A stretch of DNA of 64,000 bases from 54-19 sp038210655 (GTDB lineage Bacteria; Chloroflexota; Chloroflexia; Chloroheliales; Chloroheliaceae), in the NCBI GenBank assembly GCA_038210655.1, contig JBBQWM010000013.1:1-64000 (forward strand). Direction: 5' to 3'. The translations under genes and the position numbers were made by a program. Under the pieces are notes generated by a model. It saw nothing but the letters and a program-made list of their open reading frames with translations, did no database searches and was not told the DNA's origin. Positions 50,046 to 59,700 of the stretch are shown one piece after another. Positions within the stretch are counted from its first letter, which is position 1. The number at the start of each line of letters is the position of its first letter.

Positions 50046-51452
50046 CTGCTATACTTGAGTGTACACGGACATTTTTATCAGCCGCCCCGCGAGAACCCTT
50101 TTACAGGCGTAATCCCGCAAGAGGTCGGGGCCGAGCCGTTCCGCAACTGGAACGAACGAATTACTTTCGAGTGTTACGACCCGATGGCCTGGCTGGGTAA
50201 TTTTGACAAGATGAGCTTTAATCTAGGGCCGACCCTGGCAGCCTGGCTTGAGCAGTCCTATCCAGCCTCCTACCAGCGCATTTTGGAGGCCGACCACGCC
50301 AATGTCCAGGCGAATGGGGTCGGCAACGCGATTGCCCAGGTCTATAACCACACTATTTTGCCGCTGGCTAACCGACGCGACAAAATCACCCAGATTTTAT
50401 GGGGGCTGGCGGATTTCCGGCACCGCTTCGGGCGCGAAGCCGAGGCGATGTTTTTGGCGGAATGTACGGTTGACCTTGACACGCTAGATGCGTTGGCTGA
50501 GTGCGGCTTGCGATTTGCAATATTGGCGGAGTGGCAGGCGGCGGGGCGGCGGGTAGATACTACCCAGCCTTATATCGTCCGTACTCCGTCGGGCCGCTCT
50601 ATCACGGTCTTTTTCTTTAACGGGGCGCTGGCCTGGAATTTACACAACCCGCAATTGGGTGATGCCGAGAATTTTGCCCGCTATGCCCTGCCGATGGCGG
50701 TCTACCGTCCCAAAAACTTCCGGCAAGAAGATCAACTGGCACTGGCAGCCAGTGATGGCGAATACTACGGGCATCATTACAAGGGCCGGGCGCACTGGTT
50801 GTCTGATCTGTTAAACCAGACCGCGCCTGCTAATGGCTGGAAGATTACTTATCCCAGCCTTTATTTGCGCGACCATCCGGCCCAGGAAGAGATCGCTATT
50901 GCGGAAGGCACAGCCTGGAGTTGCTTTCATGGGTTGAGCCGTTGGAACGGGCGTTGCCAGTGCGAGCCGACCGATTTCGCGGCTTCGACCCCCGCCTGGA
51001 AAGGGCCGTTCCGTCTGGCTCTCGATCATCTGGCAGAGCAGATTGACCGGGTGTATGAAGCGGCGACGACTGGGTTGTTGTCCGATTGTTGGGCTACCCG
51101 CAACCGCTATAGCGAGGTTATTTTACGGCAAATCGCTCCCGCCAATTTTGTAGAGCGCGAGGCTGGCCCCCAACCCGCCGAACAACTGCTAATGATCGGG
51201 CGACTATTGGAAGCCCAATTCATGCGGCAGTGGATGTACACCAGTTGCGGCTTTTTCTTCGAGGACTTGAGCCGGATCGAGCCTAAGAATAACATTGCCT
51301 ATGCCGCCCGCGCCATCCGCTATATCCGTGATGCCACTGGCGAGAACCTCGAACCGGCCTTCCTGCACGACCTCGCAGCAGCAGTTAGCTGGCGCACCGG
51401 GCAGAATGGCGCACAACTTTACGCCGAAACGGTAACAGGGGATGAGGGATGA
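50046..51452 (+). CDS. glycoside hydrolase family 57 (DUF3536-type) protein
   Basis: About 468 residues. GH57 enzymes act on alpha-glucans; this is the DUF3536-type branch. The start region VHGHFYQPPRENPFTG and the GN-x-x-Q-x-Y region (VGNAIAQVYNHTILPLA) fit the family, as do AMFLAECTVDLDTLDALAEC (putative nucleophile Glu in A-E-C) and LAASDGEYYGHHYKGRAH. The start is uncertain. AGGAGG at 50034-50039 favours CTG 50046; TTG 50055 is possible; the upstream TTG 50004 lies in an inverted repeat. The last residues GDEG come from a heptamer array. Confidence 0.8.
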   Translation: MLYLSVHGHFYQPPRENPFTGVIPQEVGAEPFRNWNERITFECYDPMAWLGNFDKMSFNLGPTLAAWLEQSYPASYQRILEADHANVQANGVGNAIAQVYNHTILPLANRRDKITQILWGLADFRHRFGREAEAMFLAECTVDLDTLDALAECGLRFAILAEWQAAGRRVDTTQPYIVRTPSGRSITVFFFNGALAWNLHNPQLGDAENFARYALPMAVYRPKNFRQEDQLALAASDGEYYGHHYKGRAHWLSDLLNQTAPANGWKITYPSLYLRDHPAQEEIAIAEGTAWSCFHGLSRWNGRCQCEPTDFAASTPAWKGPFRLALDHLAEQIDRVYEAATTGLLSDCWATRNRYSEVILRQIAPANFVEREAGPQPAEQLLMIGRLLEAQFMRQWMYTSCGFFFEDLSRIEPKNNIAYAARAIRYIRDATGENLEPAFLHDLAAAVSWRTGQNGAQLYAETVTGDEG

Positions 51453-51560
51453 AGGGGATTTACGATTTACGATTTACGATTTACGATTTACGATTGTAGA
51501 TGCCTATTATAAGAGCAGATATTACATTCTGCATTCTGACTTCTGCATTCCTTCATCCTT
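51440..51560. repeat. heptamer arrays after the GH57 gene
   Basis: GGGATGAGGGATGAAGGGGA passes into five TTTACGA units (51459-51496), then CATTCTGCATTCTGACTTCT and GCATTCC (51524-51553), the inverted GAATGCA type. No gene. Confidence 0.85.
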
Positions 51561-51686
51561 TCCGAGCGCTGGCAGCCAATAAATAGTGCAAATGCTTAAA
51601 ATAAACTTTATGAAACATAGGGCTAAGTTGAACGTAAGGTATAGAGGAAGCGGTATTCTAAGAATAATGGTTAAAAGGAGATTTGC

Positions 51687-52631
51687 ATGTCTCTAGTAGT
51701 AGACAATATTAGCAAAGCTTTTTCTAGTGTGCAGGCGGTACAGGGTCTGTCGATGGAAGTAAAGCAGGGCGAGATTTTTGGTTTTCTGGGGCCGAACGGA
51801 GCCGGAAAGACTACTACGATTCGGATGATTTTGGATATTATCCGGCCCGATAGCGGCAAAATCACCTGGCAGGGGCGACCGATCCAGGATATTCCGCGTC
51901 AGTTTTGGGGCTATTTGCCCGAAGAGCGCGGCCTTTATCCCAAGATGACGGTCGAGGATCAATTGATCTTCCTGGCCCGCCTCTATGGACGCGCCAAAGA
52001 ACCCGTCAAACGCGACTTAGAAGAGTGGTTGGAACGCTTTCAGATTACGGTAAACCGCAAAAAGCGGATCGAAGAGCTTTCTAAAGGCAACCAGCAGAAA
52101 ATCCAGTTTTTGGCGACGATCCTGCACGACCCGGATGTCTTGATTATGGATGAGCCGTTTAGCGGTCTCGACCCGGTCAATGTCAGCTTGCTCAAGGAGG
52201 CATTTTTGGATATGCATCAGCGCGGCAAGACGATCATCTTCTCGACCCATCAGATGGAGCAGGTCGAAGAGTTGTGCGAGAATATCGCTATCATCAACAA
52301 AGGGCAAATGGTGGTCAGTGGTAGCGTGCGACAAGTCAAACGCAGCACCGGACGGACGGTGGTACGGTTGGCCCTCGACAATGATTTGGAAATTCGCTGG
52401 CTGGACAATATTCCAGGCGTAACCGTTACCAAGCGCCGTCAGGATTATGTTGAGATGCACCTGGCCCCGGATGTGACGACCGACCAGATTTTGCAAGCGG
52501 CTTTGCGGCAGGGTGGACATATTACTCGCTTTGAACTGGCCGAGCCATCCCTAAATGACATCTTTATCGAGAAGGTCGCCGGAATTGCCATGCCGGACGC
52601 GCCGGTGCCAAGCCCGGCCCAGAGTCGATAG
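51687..52631 (+). CDS. ABC-2 type transporter ATP-binding protein (NatA-like)
   Basis: 314 residues. Walker A GPNGAGKTTTIRMI, Q-loop region FWGYLPEERGLYPKMTV, signature LSKGNQQKIQFLATILHDP, Walker B VLIMDEPFSGLDPVNVSLLK and switch His in IIFSTHQMEQ are complete. The wording EERGLYPKMTVEDQL and the L-S-K-G-N-Q-Q-K signature are typical of NatA/YhaQ-type exporters. A C-terminal extension (about 215-314) is the usual DUF4162-type part. AAAAGGAG precedes the ATG; the permease gene follows 12 bases on. Confidence 0.93.
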   Translation: MSLVVDNISKAFSSVQAVQGLSMEVKQGEIFGFLGPNGAGKTTTIRMILDIIRPDSGKITWQGRPIQDIPRQFWGYLPEERGLYPKMTVEDQLIFLARLYGRAKEPVKRDLEEWLERFQITVNRKKRIEELSKGNQQKIQFLATILHDPDVLIMDEPFSGLDPVNVSLLKEAFLDMHQRGKTIIFSTHQMEQVEELCENIAIINKGQMVVSGSVRQVKRSTGRTVVRLALDNDLEIRWLDNIPGVTVTKRRQDYVEMHLAPDVTTDQILQAALRQGGHITRFELAEPSLNDIFIEKVAGIAMPDAPVPSPAQSR

Positions 52632-52643
52632 GAGAATATAAAA

Positions 52644-54068
52644 ATGCCTCTCTTAAAATCGAGAGATAACGTGGTCGAAAGCCCCGCCGAGTCGAACGGA
52701 ACGACGGTGCTGGCTGCTGGGTCGGGGAGCGCGTCCCAGCGCAACCTTCAGAATATCCCCCTGATTGTCGGGCGCGAATACAAAGCACGGGTTCAGAAGA
52801 GGGGCTTCGTAATCGCTACCGCTATAATGGTCGTGTTGGTGATCGCGGCGGCTTTTATCCCGACCATTATTCAGCTTATCAGTTCCAACTCGCAGTCAAA
52901 GCTGACGGTTATCAATAACGTCGGACAGGTCGCCGGGCAGGATGTGATAAAGTATCTTGATAGTCGGTTAAACGTTAGCTACGATAGTACAGGCAACCCT
53001 AAGCCGCTGGCTGCCAACGCCAAGCCGGAATTTGATTTGAAGTCAGCCCCATCCAGCGACTTGATTAATTTGCGTAAGCAAGTCCAGGATAGCAAGCTAG
53101 ATATTGTGATGGCGATCAACCGCACTTCAACTGGTGATTTGAGCTTCGATTACTATACTAACGGCTCATCGGGTGGCAGCAATGCTGTTCGGGTGCGTTC
53201 GGTTGCCTCCGAGTTGAGCTTTTTGGATAAGTTATCCCGGCTGAATATTCCGCAGTCTCAGGTTGCTACTTTGTTCGAGCAGTCTCAGTTCAAAGCAACT
53301 AGCTCTTCGGAAGAAAAGAACGGGCGCACTCCGGCGGAAACTGGCGCGGCTTACACTATCGTACTGGCCGGGATCATCCTGATCTTTAGCACGGTGCAAA
53401 TCTATGGCGCGGCAGTCGCCCAGGGCGCGGTTGAGGAAAAGAGCAATCGGGTAATGGAAATTATCGTCAATGCTGCTACGCCTTTCCAATTGATGATCGG
53501 CAAGATTGTCGGGATCGGTCTGGCCGGGATTACCCAGATGGGTATAATGGTGCTATTCGGGATTGGGGCTTTCCTGGCGCAAGGGCCAATCAAGGATGCT
53601 CTGCTGGGTAACGCTACTGGCGGAACCAGTATCAACATTACGGGCCTTTCGCTAGGGCTGCTGGCAGTGCTGTTTATCTACTTTGTGTTAGGTTTTATGC
53701 TCTACGCCACGCTCTACGCGGCGGTCGGTTCGCTGGTCAGTCGCCAGGAGGACGTGCAGAATGCACTAGGGCCACTGACCTTTGTCTTTATGGCGGCCTA
53801 CATCGGTAGCATTTTCGCCCTCAATTTCCCGGATGCCAATTGGGTGGTGGTTCTCTCCTACATCCCGTTCTTTAGCCCGACTATGATGCTGGTGCGGGTG
53901 GGCTTCGGTTCGCTGGCCTGGTGGGAAATTCCGCTCAACATCTTAATAATGCTTGTGACGATAATTGTGATGGTCTTTTTGGCCTCGCGGGTGTATCGGG
54001 CCGGGGTGCTGATGTACGGTCAGAAGCCGACTTTTGGCAAGGTTCTCAGGCTGATGTGGGCCAGATAA
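52644..54068 (+). CDS. ABC-2 type transporter permease (NatB/YhaP-like)
   Basis: 474 residues. A first helix lies at about residues 52-74 (GFVIATAIMVVLVIAAAFIPT), a large extracellular part at about 75-210, then five more helices (AYTIVLAGIILIFSTVQIYG, MGIMVLFGIGAFLAQ, LLAVLFIYFVLGFMLYATLY, and two near the end). The segment AVEEKSNRVMEIIVNAATPF is the ABC-2 permease signature (E-E-K-x-x-R-x-x-E-I-L/I). The pair is an exporter; substrate could be Na+ as in NatAB, or a peptide or lipid. AGGAG precedes the ATG. Confidence 0.9.
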   Translation: MPLLKSRDNVVESPAESNGTTVLAAGSGSASQRNLQNIPLIVGREYKARVQKRGFVIATAIMVVLVIAAAFIPTIIQLISSNSQSKLTVINNVGQVAGQDVIKYLDSRLNVSYDSTGNPKPLAANAKPEFDLKSAPSSDLINLRKQVQDSKLDIVMAINRTSTGDLSFDYYTNGSSGGSNAVRVRSVASELSFLDKLSRLNIPQSQVATLFEQSQFKATSSSEEKNGRTPAETGAAYTIVLAGIILIFSTVQIYGAAVAQGAVEEKSNRVMEIIVNAATPFQLMIGKIVGIGLAGITQMGIMVLFGIGAFLAQGPIKDALLGNATGGTSINITGLSLGLLAVLFIYFVLGFMLYATLYAAVGSLVSRQEDVQNALGPLTFVFMAAYIGSIFALNFPDANWVVVLSYIPFFSPTMMLVRVGFGSLAWWEIPLNILIMLVTIIVMVFLASRVYRAGVLMYGQKPTFGKVLRLMWAR

Positions 54069-54101
54069 TAGGCTCAAGTTAGAGCAAGTATTCCAAACTG
54101 T

Positions 54102-54127
54102 AAGGGCGATCCACCAGGATCGCCCTT
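54102..54127. repeat. short GGGCGATCC hairpin
   Basis: AAGGGCGATCC-ACCA-GGATCGCCCTT, an 11-bp stem between the permease and ChrB-like genes. No T run follows, so termination is uncertain; it is related to the GGGCGACC family. Confidence 0.65.
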
Positions 54128-54156
54128 CTGCAATAAGTCAAGAAAGGATCGCCCCC

Positions 54157-54624
54157 ATGAAATGGGTAACTCGTAAAGGGGTGAAATTTGACCGGGCGGC
54201 TTGTGCCTGGTTGATTTTGCGCCAGTTTGACCCCCAGGCCGAGTTCGATTATTTGGAAGCGGACGAAATGGCGGCGGCAGTGGCGGCAGGCGCTCGGCCT
54301 TTTCACGATGTGACCTACAAAGGCCCCGGTTCCAGGGAGCGCAGCAGCTTTGAGGAATTGCTCGATCAGTATCTGGCGGAGCAGGTCAGCCCTGCTCTTA
54401 GCTTGCTGCGCGATTTTATCCATAACGGCGAAATCAAAGCCGAAGCCAGTGGGGTAGACGACCCGTTGCGGGCCATTGCCAAAGGGGTAAACGCCCTGGT
54501 CAAGAGCGATCAGGAAATGATCGAAAAGATGCTACCCGTTTTCGATGCGCTCTACGCTTATTGTGTGCGTCGGGCTGCCGGGAACGACCGCTGGGCCAGC
54601 CTGGAACCCGGTTGGGGCAATTAG
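54157..54624 (+). CDS. ChrB-like chromate resistance domain protein
   Basis: 155 residues. KWVTRKGVKFDRAACAWLIL followed by RQFDPQAEFDYLEADEMAAA matches the ChrB C-terminal domain family (W-V-T-R-x-x-x-K-x-D-R-x-A-C-x-W-L-I), which in chromate operons senses or protects against chromate; stand-alone forms are common and of unknown role. A small Cys near YAYCVRRA is also family-typical. No chrA is nearby. AAAGGA precedes the ATG. Its stop overlaps the convergent dehydrogenase stop. Confidence 0.8.
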   Translation: MKWVTRKGVKFDRAACAWLILRQFDPQAEFDYLEADEMAAAVAAGARPFHDVTYKGPGSRERSSFEELLDQYLAEQVSPALSLLRDFIHNGEIKAEASGVDDPLRAIAKGVNALVKSDQEMIEKMLPVFDALYAYCVRRAAGNDRWASLEPGWGN

Positions 54625-55595
54625 CGCAGAACGTCAGGGTTCACGACGTGGATCGGCAGATCACCTTGCAGGGCCATCACCAAATTAGTAGCCGCTAGAC
54701 GGGACATTTCGTTGCGGGTGTCGTGCGAAGCGCTACCGAGATGGGGGGCCAGCACCACGTTTTCGAGCGCAAACAGACCGGGGTCAAGCTTTGGCTCATG
54801 CTCATATACGTCGAGGGCGGCCCCAGCGATCTGGCCCTGCCGTAGCGCCTCAACCAAAGCCGCTTCGTCCACCAATGGGCCACGTGCAGTGTTAATCAGG
54901 TAGGCGGTCGGCTTCATTTTAGCCAGCCGCGACCCGTTTAGCAGGTGGTGAGTTTGCGAAGTGAGTGGGGCGTGCAGGCTCACAAAATCGCTAGTTGCCA
55001 ATAGTTCGTCAAGACCAACATGCCGGGCAGCTAACTCGGTTTCCAGGTTTGCCGGTAGCTGAGTGCGGCTGTGATACAGCACTCGCATATTAAAGCCTCT
55101 GGCGCGGTGAGCGACCGCTTGCCCGATCCGGCCCATCCCAATCAGGCCCAGCGTCTTGCCGTGTACCTCGCCGCCTAGCAGTTGGAGCGGCCCCCAACCC
55201 TGCCACTCGCCCCGCCGTACCAGTCGCTCGCCTTCGCCCAAGCGTCGGGCGATTGTGAGCAGCAAGGCCCAGGTGAAATCTGCGGTTGTTTCGGTCAGTA
55301 CGCCGGGAGTATTGGTAACGATAATACCGCGCCGGGTTGCCTCGGCTACGTCGATATTGTTGTACCCGACTGCCATATTGCTGAGTACCTTCAAGTTAGG
55401 GCAGGCTGCCAGCACTTTGGCATTGATCGTGTCGGTCAGCAAGCAGAGCAGACCGTCTACCGGGCTGGCCTGAGCAATCAAATCGGCCTGGCTCAAGCCT
55501 TCGTCCCGCTCGTTAGCCACAATTTCCAGCCCTTCGGCTCCATCCAGCACCGCTCTCCCAGCAGGCGGGATCGCCCGACTCACGAATGCTTTCAT
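54621..55595 (-). CDS. D-2-hydroxyacid dehydrogenase (glyoxylate/hydroxypyruvate reductase type)
   Basis: 324 residues. The NAD-binding fold has GLIGMGRIGQAVAHRARGFN, catalytic Arg in LINTARGPLVDEAAL, Glu in DVYEHEPKLDPGLF and His in VVLAPHLGSASHDTRN. The opening KAFVSRAIPPAGRAVLD and ICNM-like SNMAVGYNNIDVAEATRRGI point to the GyaR/glyoxylate-reductase subgroup. It reduces glyoxylate or hydroxypyruvate, or oxidises glycerate. GGAG precedes the ATG. The stop codon overlaps the stop of the convergent ChrB-like gene. Confidence 0.9.
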   Translation of the reverse strand: MKAFVSRAIPPAGRAVLDGAEGLEIVANERDEGLSQADLIAQASPVDGLLCLLTDTINAKVLAACPNLKVLSNMAVGYNNIDVAEATRRGIIVTNTPGVLTETTADFTWALLLTIARRLGEGERLVRRGEWQGWGPLQLLGGEVHGKTLGLIGMGRIGQAVAHRARGFNMRVLYHSRTQLPANLETELAARHVGLDELLATSDFVSLHAPLTSQTHHLLNGSRLAKMKPTAYLINTARGPLVDEAALVEALRQGQIAGAALDVYEHEPKLDPGLFALENVVLAPHLGSASHDTRNEMSRLAATNLVMALQGDLPIHVVNPDVLR

Positions 55596-55604
55596 GTAAT
55601 TACT

Positions 55605-55767
55605 CCGTTATAGACATCAGAGATCAGACATCAGAAATTAGATATCAGAAATTAGGGATTAGCTAAATCAGCCTTACTTTAGTATAGCACTTCAGGCCAG
55701 ACCTCAACGCTTTATTCAAACCTGATTTCTAATATCTGATGTCTGATTTCTATCTTCTAATCTCTTG
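55605..55767. repeat. inverted ATCAGAA heptamer arrays
   Basis: AGACATCAGAGATCAGACAT and following CAGAAATTAGATATCAGAAA form a period-7 array at 55605-55664; at 55721-55767 the inverted counterpart TGATTTCTAATATCTGATGT continues CTGATTTC. The two face each other across about 55 bases. The second array ends inside the GNAT gene end. Confidence 0.75.
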
Positions 55768-56665
55768 TAAAAACCATTTCGTGCTGGCGGTTGGTTTCTT
55801 GTAAGCCGATTTCGCTCAGGAGGGAGAAAAGCTCGCTGTTTTCCGGCTCGTTGAGGATAAAGAAATGCTCTGGTTTGGCATCCTCCGCTTTGGGGCGGAG
55901 GATTTTGGAGTTGACGGCGGCCCGTTCCAAAAGGGCTTTGGCAGCAGCCTCGTTATAAAAAGTCAGGTTCAGGATATTTATCTGCCCGGTGGTGGGTACG
56001 TAGCGATAGAGCAGTACCGCCAGGGGTCTACCGCCGCGAGTGGCTACGATGCCGCGTGTACCGCTGGTCGCGCCCAGACTGGTGGGTTCGCATTGCCAGC
56101 AAGGGCCAAAACCGTCGTTCGATTCCAGGCGATTGGCAATCCGCAGGGCTTCTTGCGGCTCTACGTCGCTAATCTCCATCTGAACCGAATGGCCGGGCCT
56201 GAGTTGCGGCAAGACCTGGGCGGCCTCGGCGGACAGTATGACTAAATCGCGTGTGACCTGGAACCCGGCCCGCCGGTACATCTTGATCGCCCGTTCGTTG
56301 CGGGCCAGCACTTCGAGTTGGAGGCTTTGCAAATTGAGGCTTTGCGCCCGCTCGATCAGCGCCGCCAGCAGCACCCGGTTCGCACCCTGCCCGCGAAATT
56401 CGGGCGTGATCCCAAATCCGCCACACCAGCCTCGGTTATCGCGTACACCCAGCAGCGTTACCCCCGCCAACCGTCCGCCAGGGTGGTGTATCAACAGCGA
56501 TTGGGCAGTATCAATGCTAAATTGACGGCAGAAGGTCGCCTGACTCTGGGCTGTAAAGTTAACCGGCACCAGATAGCCCTCGAACCCGGCGTTAAGCGCT
56601 TCGGCTAACTGTATCATGTTCATCTGGTCGGTATCACTTACCAAAAAATCGGCTTGTTCTGTCAC
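55757..56665 (-). CDS. GNAT acetyltransferase with two acetyltransferase-like halves
   Basis: 302 residues. The N-terminal GNAT domain has GWCGGFGITPEFRGQGANRV (R-G-Q-G-A loop) and VLARNERAIKMYRRAGFQVT. The second half (about 155-302) carries a divergent GNAT-like fold (ALRIANRLESNDGFGPCW, LNLTFYNEAAAKALLERAA), without a clear acetyl-CoA loop. Similar duplicated GNATs occur in Chloroflexota and Firmicutes. Substrate unknown. The start is GTG 56665, GAGGAG upstream. The C-terminal end RD with its stop falls in a heptamer array. Confidence 0.85.
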   Translation of the reverse strand: MTEQADFLVSDTDQMNMIQLAEALNAGFEGYLVPVNFTAQSQATFCRQFSIDTAQSLLIHHPGGRLAGVTLLGVRDNRGWCGGFGITPEFRGQGANRVLLAALIERAQSLNLQSLQLEVLARNERAIKMYRRAGFQVTRDLVILSAEAAQVLPQLRPGHSVQMEISDVEPQEALRIANRLESNDGFGPCWQCEPTSLGATSGTRGIVATRGGRPLAVLLYRYVPTTGQINILNLTFYNEAAAKALLERAAVNSKILRPKAEDAKPEHFFILNEPENSELFSLLSEIGLQETNRQHEMVFTRD

Positions 56666-56743
56666 GTTACACTCCTCGGAAATTAGCAGCGATAAGCAGA
56701 CTAAAATTGTCTATATTTAATCTCTGCTAAACCTGGCTAGATT

Positions 56744-59700
56744 TTATTGGCCCTCCTTTTTGCGCCTTCGTAGCGGGGCCGGGGTGATCCGTTCCAGTCG
56801 TCGGTCGCGTCGGTAGCGCAGGACTGCCGTCTGATAGGTTTCCCATTGCTGGCGCATCTGGTTTGTATCTGGTTCAACCTTGAGGGTCGGCGCATCCAGT
56901 TCGGATAGGAGCGGGGCCTCATTAGGGGCCGACGCTTGCGACACCATTGCACCGACCATAGTGAGGGCTGGTTCTTCCAAACGTTCGGCTTCGGCTGGGC
57001 CATAACGACGGCGTACATAAGCCTGGGTAATCGACTCGATTTGAGGTTCGACATTGGGAAGCTGCCGACCGAGATACCCGGCGTATTCGTAAGGGGTCAT
57101 ACCGCTTCGACCACGCAACCCGGCTTTGCGGGCCGATTGGCTCATCCGATTATAGACTACCAACGGCGACGGGTCGGGCAGGGCGAATTGCCGCTTGAGA
57201 TATACCCGCCGGGCCTGATATGCCCCTACCCCCGCCAGCGCCAGCACAACGACGACCAACACCCACAACGGAAATTCTTTGGGTTGTTCCGGCTGGGTAG
57301 CGGTAGCAGTTGGCGCTGCCGGATCACCATTAGCCGCCGGAGTTTTGGTCGGTTCGGGGTTTTTGGACTGGTTCTCGCTGGTGTTCGGCGCGGTCTGACC
57401 TGCCGGGGTCGGGGTAGCCGCCGGGGTGGGTGGAACTGCCGATGGGTCGGTGGGACGCTGAATATCAGACTGGTTAGGAGTGGACTCGAAATCCACCCAG
57501 CCCATACCAGGGAAGTAAACCTGGGTCCAGGCGTGGGCGGCGGTTCCGCGCACGATCCAGCTATTGGAGGTGGCATCGAATTCACCACCCACAAAGCCGG
57601 TCGCCATCCGGGAGGGGATACCCAGGCTGCGGGTCATCAGGGTTAAGGCACTGGCGAAATAGGTGCAATAGCCGCTCTTGCTATCAAACAAGAAGTAATC
57701 CACCTCATCGCGGCCTTCAGGGGCTGGGGGAGGGTTATCACTATAGTTCAGGCTTCGCAAGTAGTTGGTCAGGGCGACCGTCTTGTCGTAGGGCGTAGTA
57801 GCCCCGGCGGTCAATTCCTCGGCCAGGCCCTTGATCCCCGGCGAGAAATTCTTGGGCAGCTTGAGGTAGCGGTTCTTAATCCAATCGGGATATTGGGCGG
57901 TAGACTGCCGGAGCGATAGTACATCGGCCCGGTAGCGTCGGGCGTAGGTGGTGTAACTTTCGCCCACGCCAAGCGGTTGGATCAGCACCGCCCCGGTCAG
58001 GTCGTCATAATTTGGTTCATAGCCTTCGTATTGCAAGCTGACCGGCTTACCGTTTGCCAGCGTATAGCTGACTTTGTTACCCTTGACGGCATCTTGAAGT
58101 TTTTTGATCTCGGCATCGGCTAGTTTACCGCTCTCGGTTGCCCGGAAGCGATCAAGGGCGGTGTTGCCTGCCGCCATCGGCGATTCGAGGGTCAGGACGT
58201 AATCCCCGGCGCTGCTCAGATAGACGCTGGTATTAACCTCGACATTTTTATCGAGGGCGGCATCGTTTTTGACGGCTACTTTGGGGAGTTTGGCGGTATA
58301 AGCGTTGCTGCCCGGTTGTAACGATAGGGCCTGTAAATCGGTCGGGCTAGGCAGGGCGTAAAACCAGCCCTGAAGATCGAGTGTTACCGAGCCGTCCGGC
58401 TTTAGCTGAACCGGGACACTGCGCCCATTACCCAGCCGATATTGGATCGACCAACTTGAACCGCGCTTAATATAGCTGGCGGTAAGCGTAGTCGGGAAGG
58501 CCAGATCATCCAGCTTGCTACCATCCTTGAGATACTTTACAAGATCAAGCAGGGCCGGTGGCACAACTTTGCCGGTGGTATCATCTACCAGCACGCTGCG
58601 TTTGCTGCCACTGCCATCCGGGATGTCTTTTAGCTTGAAAGAATTGAGAGCGGTGTTGATAGTCGTCTTTTCGTAGTGGAAAGCCACTAGCGAAGGCTTA
58701 TCGAGGCTTACAAGGTCGCCCAGGGTCATGACAGGGTTGAAACCTGGGACGAGAGCCGTCAGGGTCAATCTGCCGGTGGCGCGGCCCTGATCGGTCGAGG
58801 TGGGCAGGGCCTGACTTGCAGCCAGCGAAAGCCGCCGGAAGGGAGTATTTTCGGGTATCTTGCCGTCCGCCCCGGTCTGGTAGGAACTAAGCCAGCCTTT
58901 GCCGTCGTATTCGTCCATCGTCTTGGCTTGTAAATAGGATAGGGGTACATTCGAGTCGCCCGTAACCCGGAAGAACGGGTCGTTGCTGAGGCGAAGCGGC
59001 CCACCCAGCGTAAACGAATCGTCGAGGCTATTGTAATTGGCTTTGGAACGCCCAATCAATTTATCTTTGGCGGCATCCCCGCTGCTACCGACTTGATCCC
59101 AAAAGCCTTTGATCCCGTTAAAAGGCTGGCTGATCTTGTCCAGCACTTGCCCCAGACTATCGACCTGCGAGGCACTAGGTGTCGCAAAGGCGACCGCCAT
59201 CACGACCAGCGCCAGAGCGCCCCCGACCATCATCGCGCCCCGCCAGATGCCCGGCTGAAAATAAAGCCGCAAAGACCGCCAGCGTTGCTCGTCCATATAG
59301 GCGCTAAACCGCACTACCAGCAAGAGCGAGACGACCAGGAAAAAGCTAAAGCTCATAAGGGCGTTGGGTGGGTTGAACGAGAGATTTATCATCAGGACTG
59401 TGCCAAGCAGCGCGACCGTCCACCAGACCCGGTGGCCCCGGAAGAGCAGCCAGGCCGACATGTAGCCCATCAGCCAGACTCCAAAGGTCAGCAAAGTCAG
59501 GTAGACCAGATTATCGTCGCGGGCGTTTCCGGCGATGGCGTTCTCGCACCAGCGCACGACCCGCAAAACGGTGTTGCCGAGTTGTTTGCTCCAATCCTCT
59601 TTGTAAAGAGGGTCGCCAAACGGCCCGACCATCAGCCCGACCAGCACCATCCCAACGCTGACCATAAAAGAGTGGCCCAGCATGGCCGGGATAAAGCGGG

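Noticed and set aside
54102..54127. Terminator of the ABC transporter operon
   Set aside because: The stem is good, but no T run follows; it is better explained as a short member of the GGGCGACC repeats.
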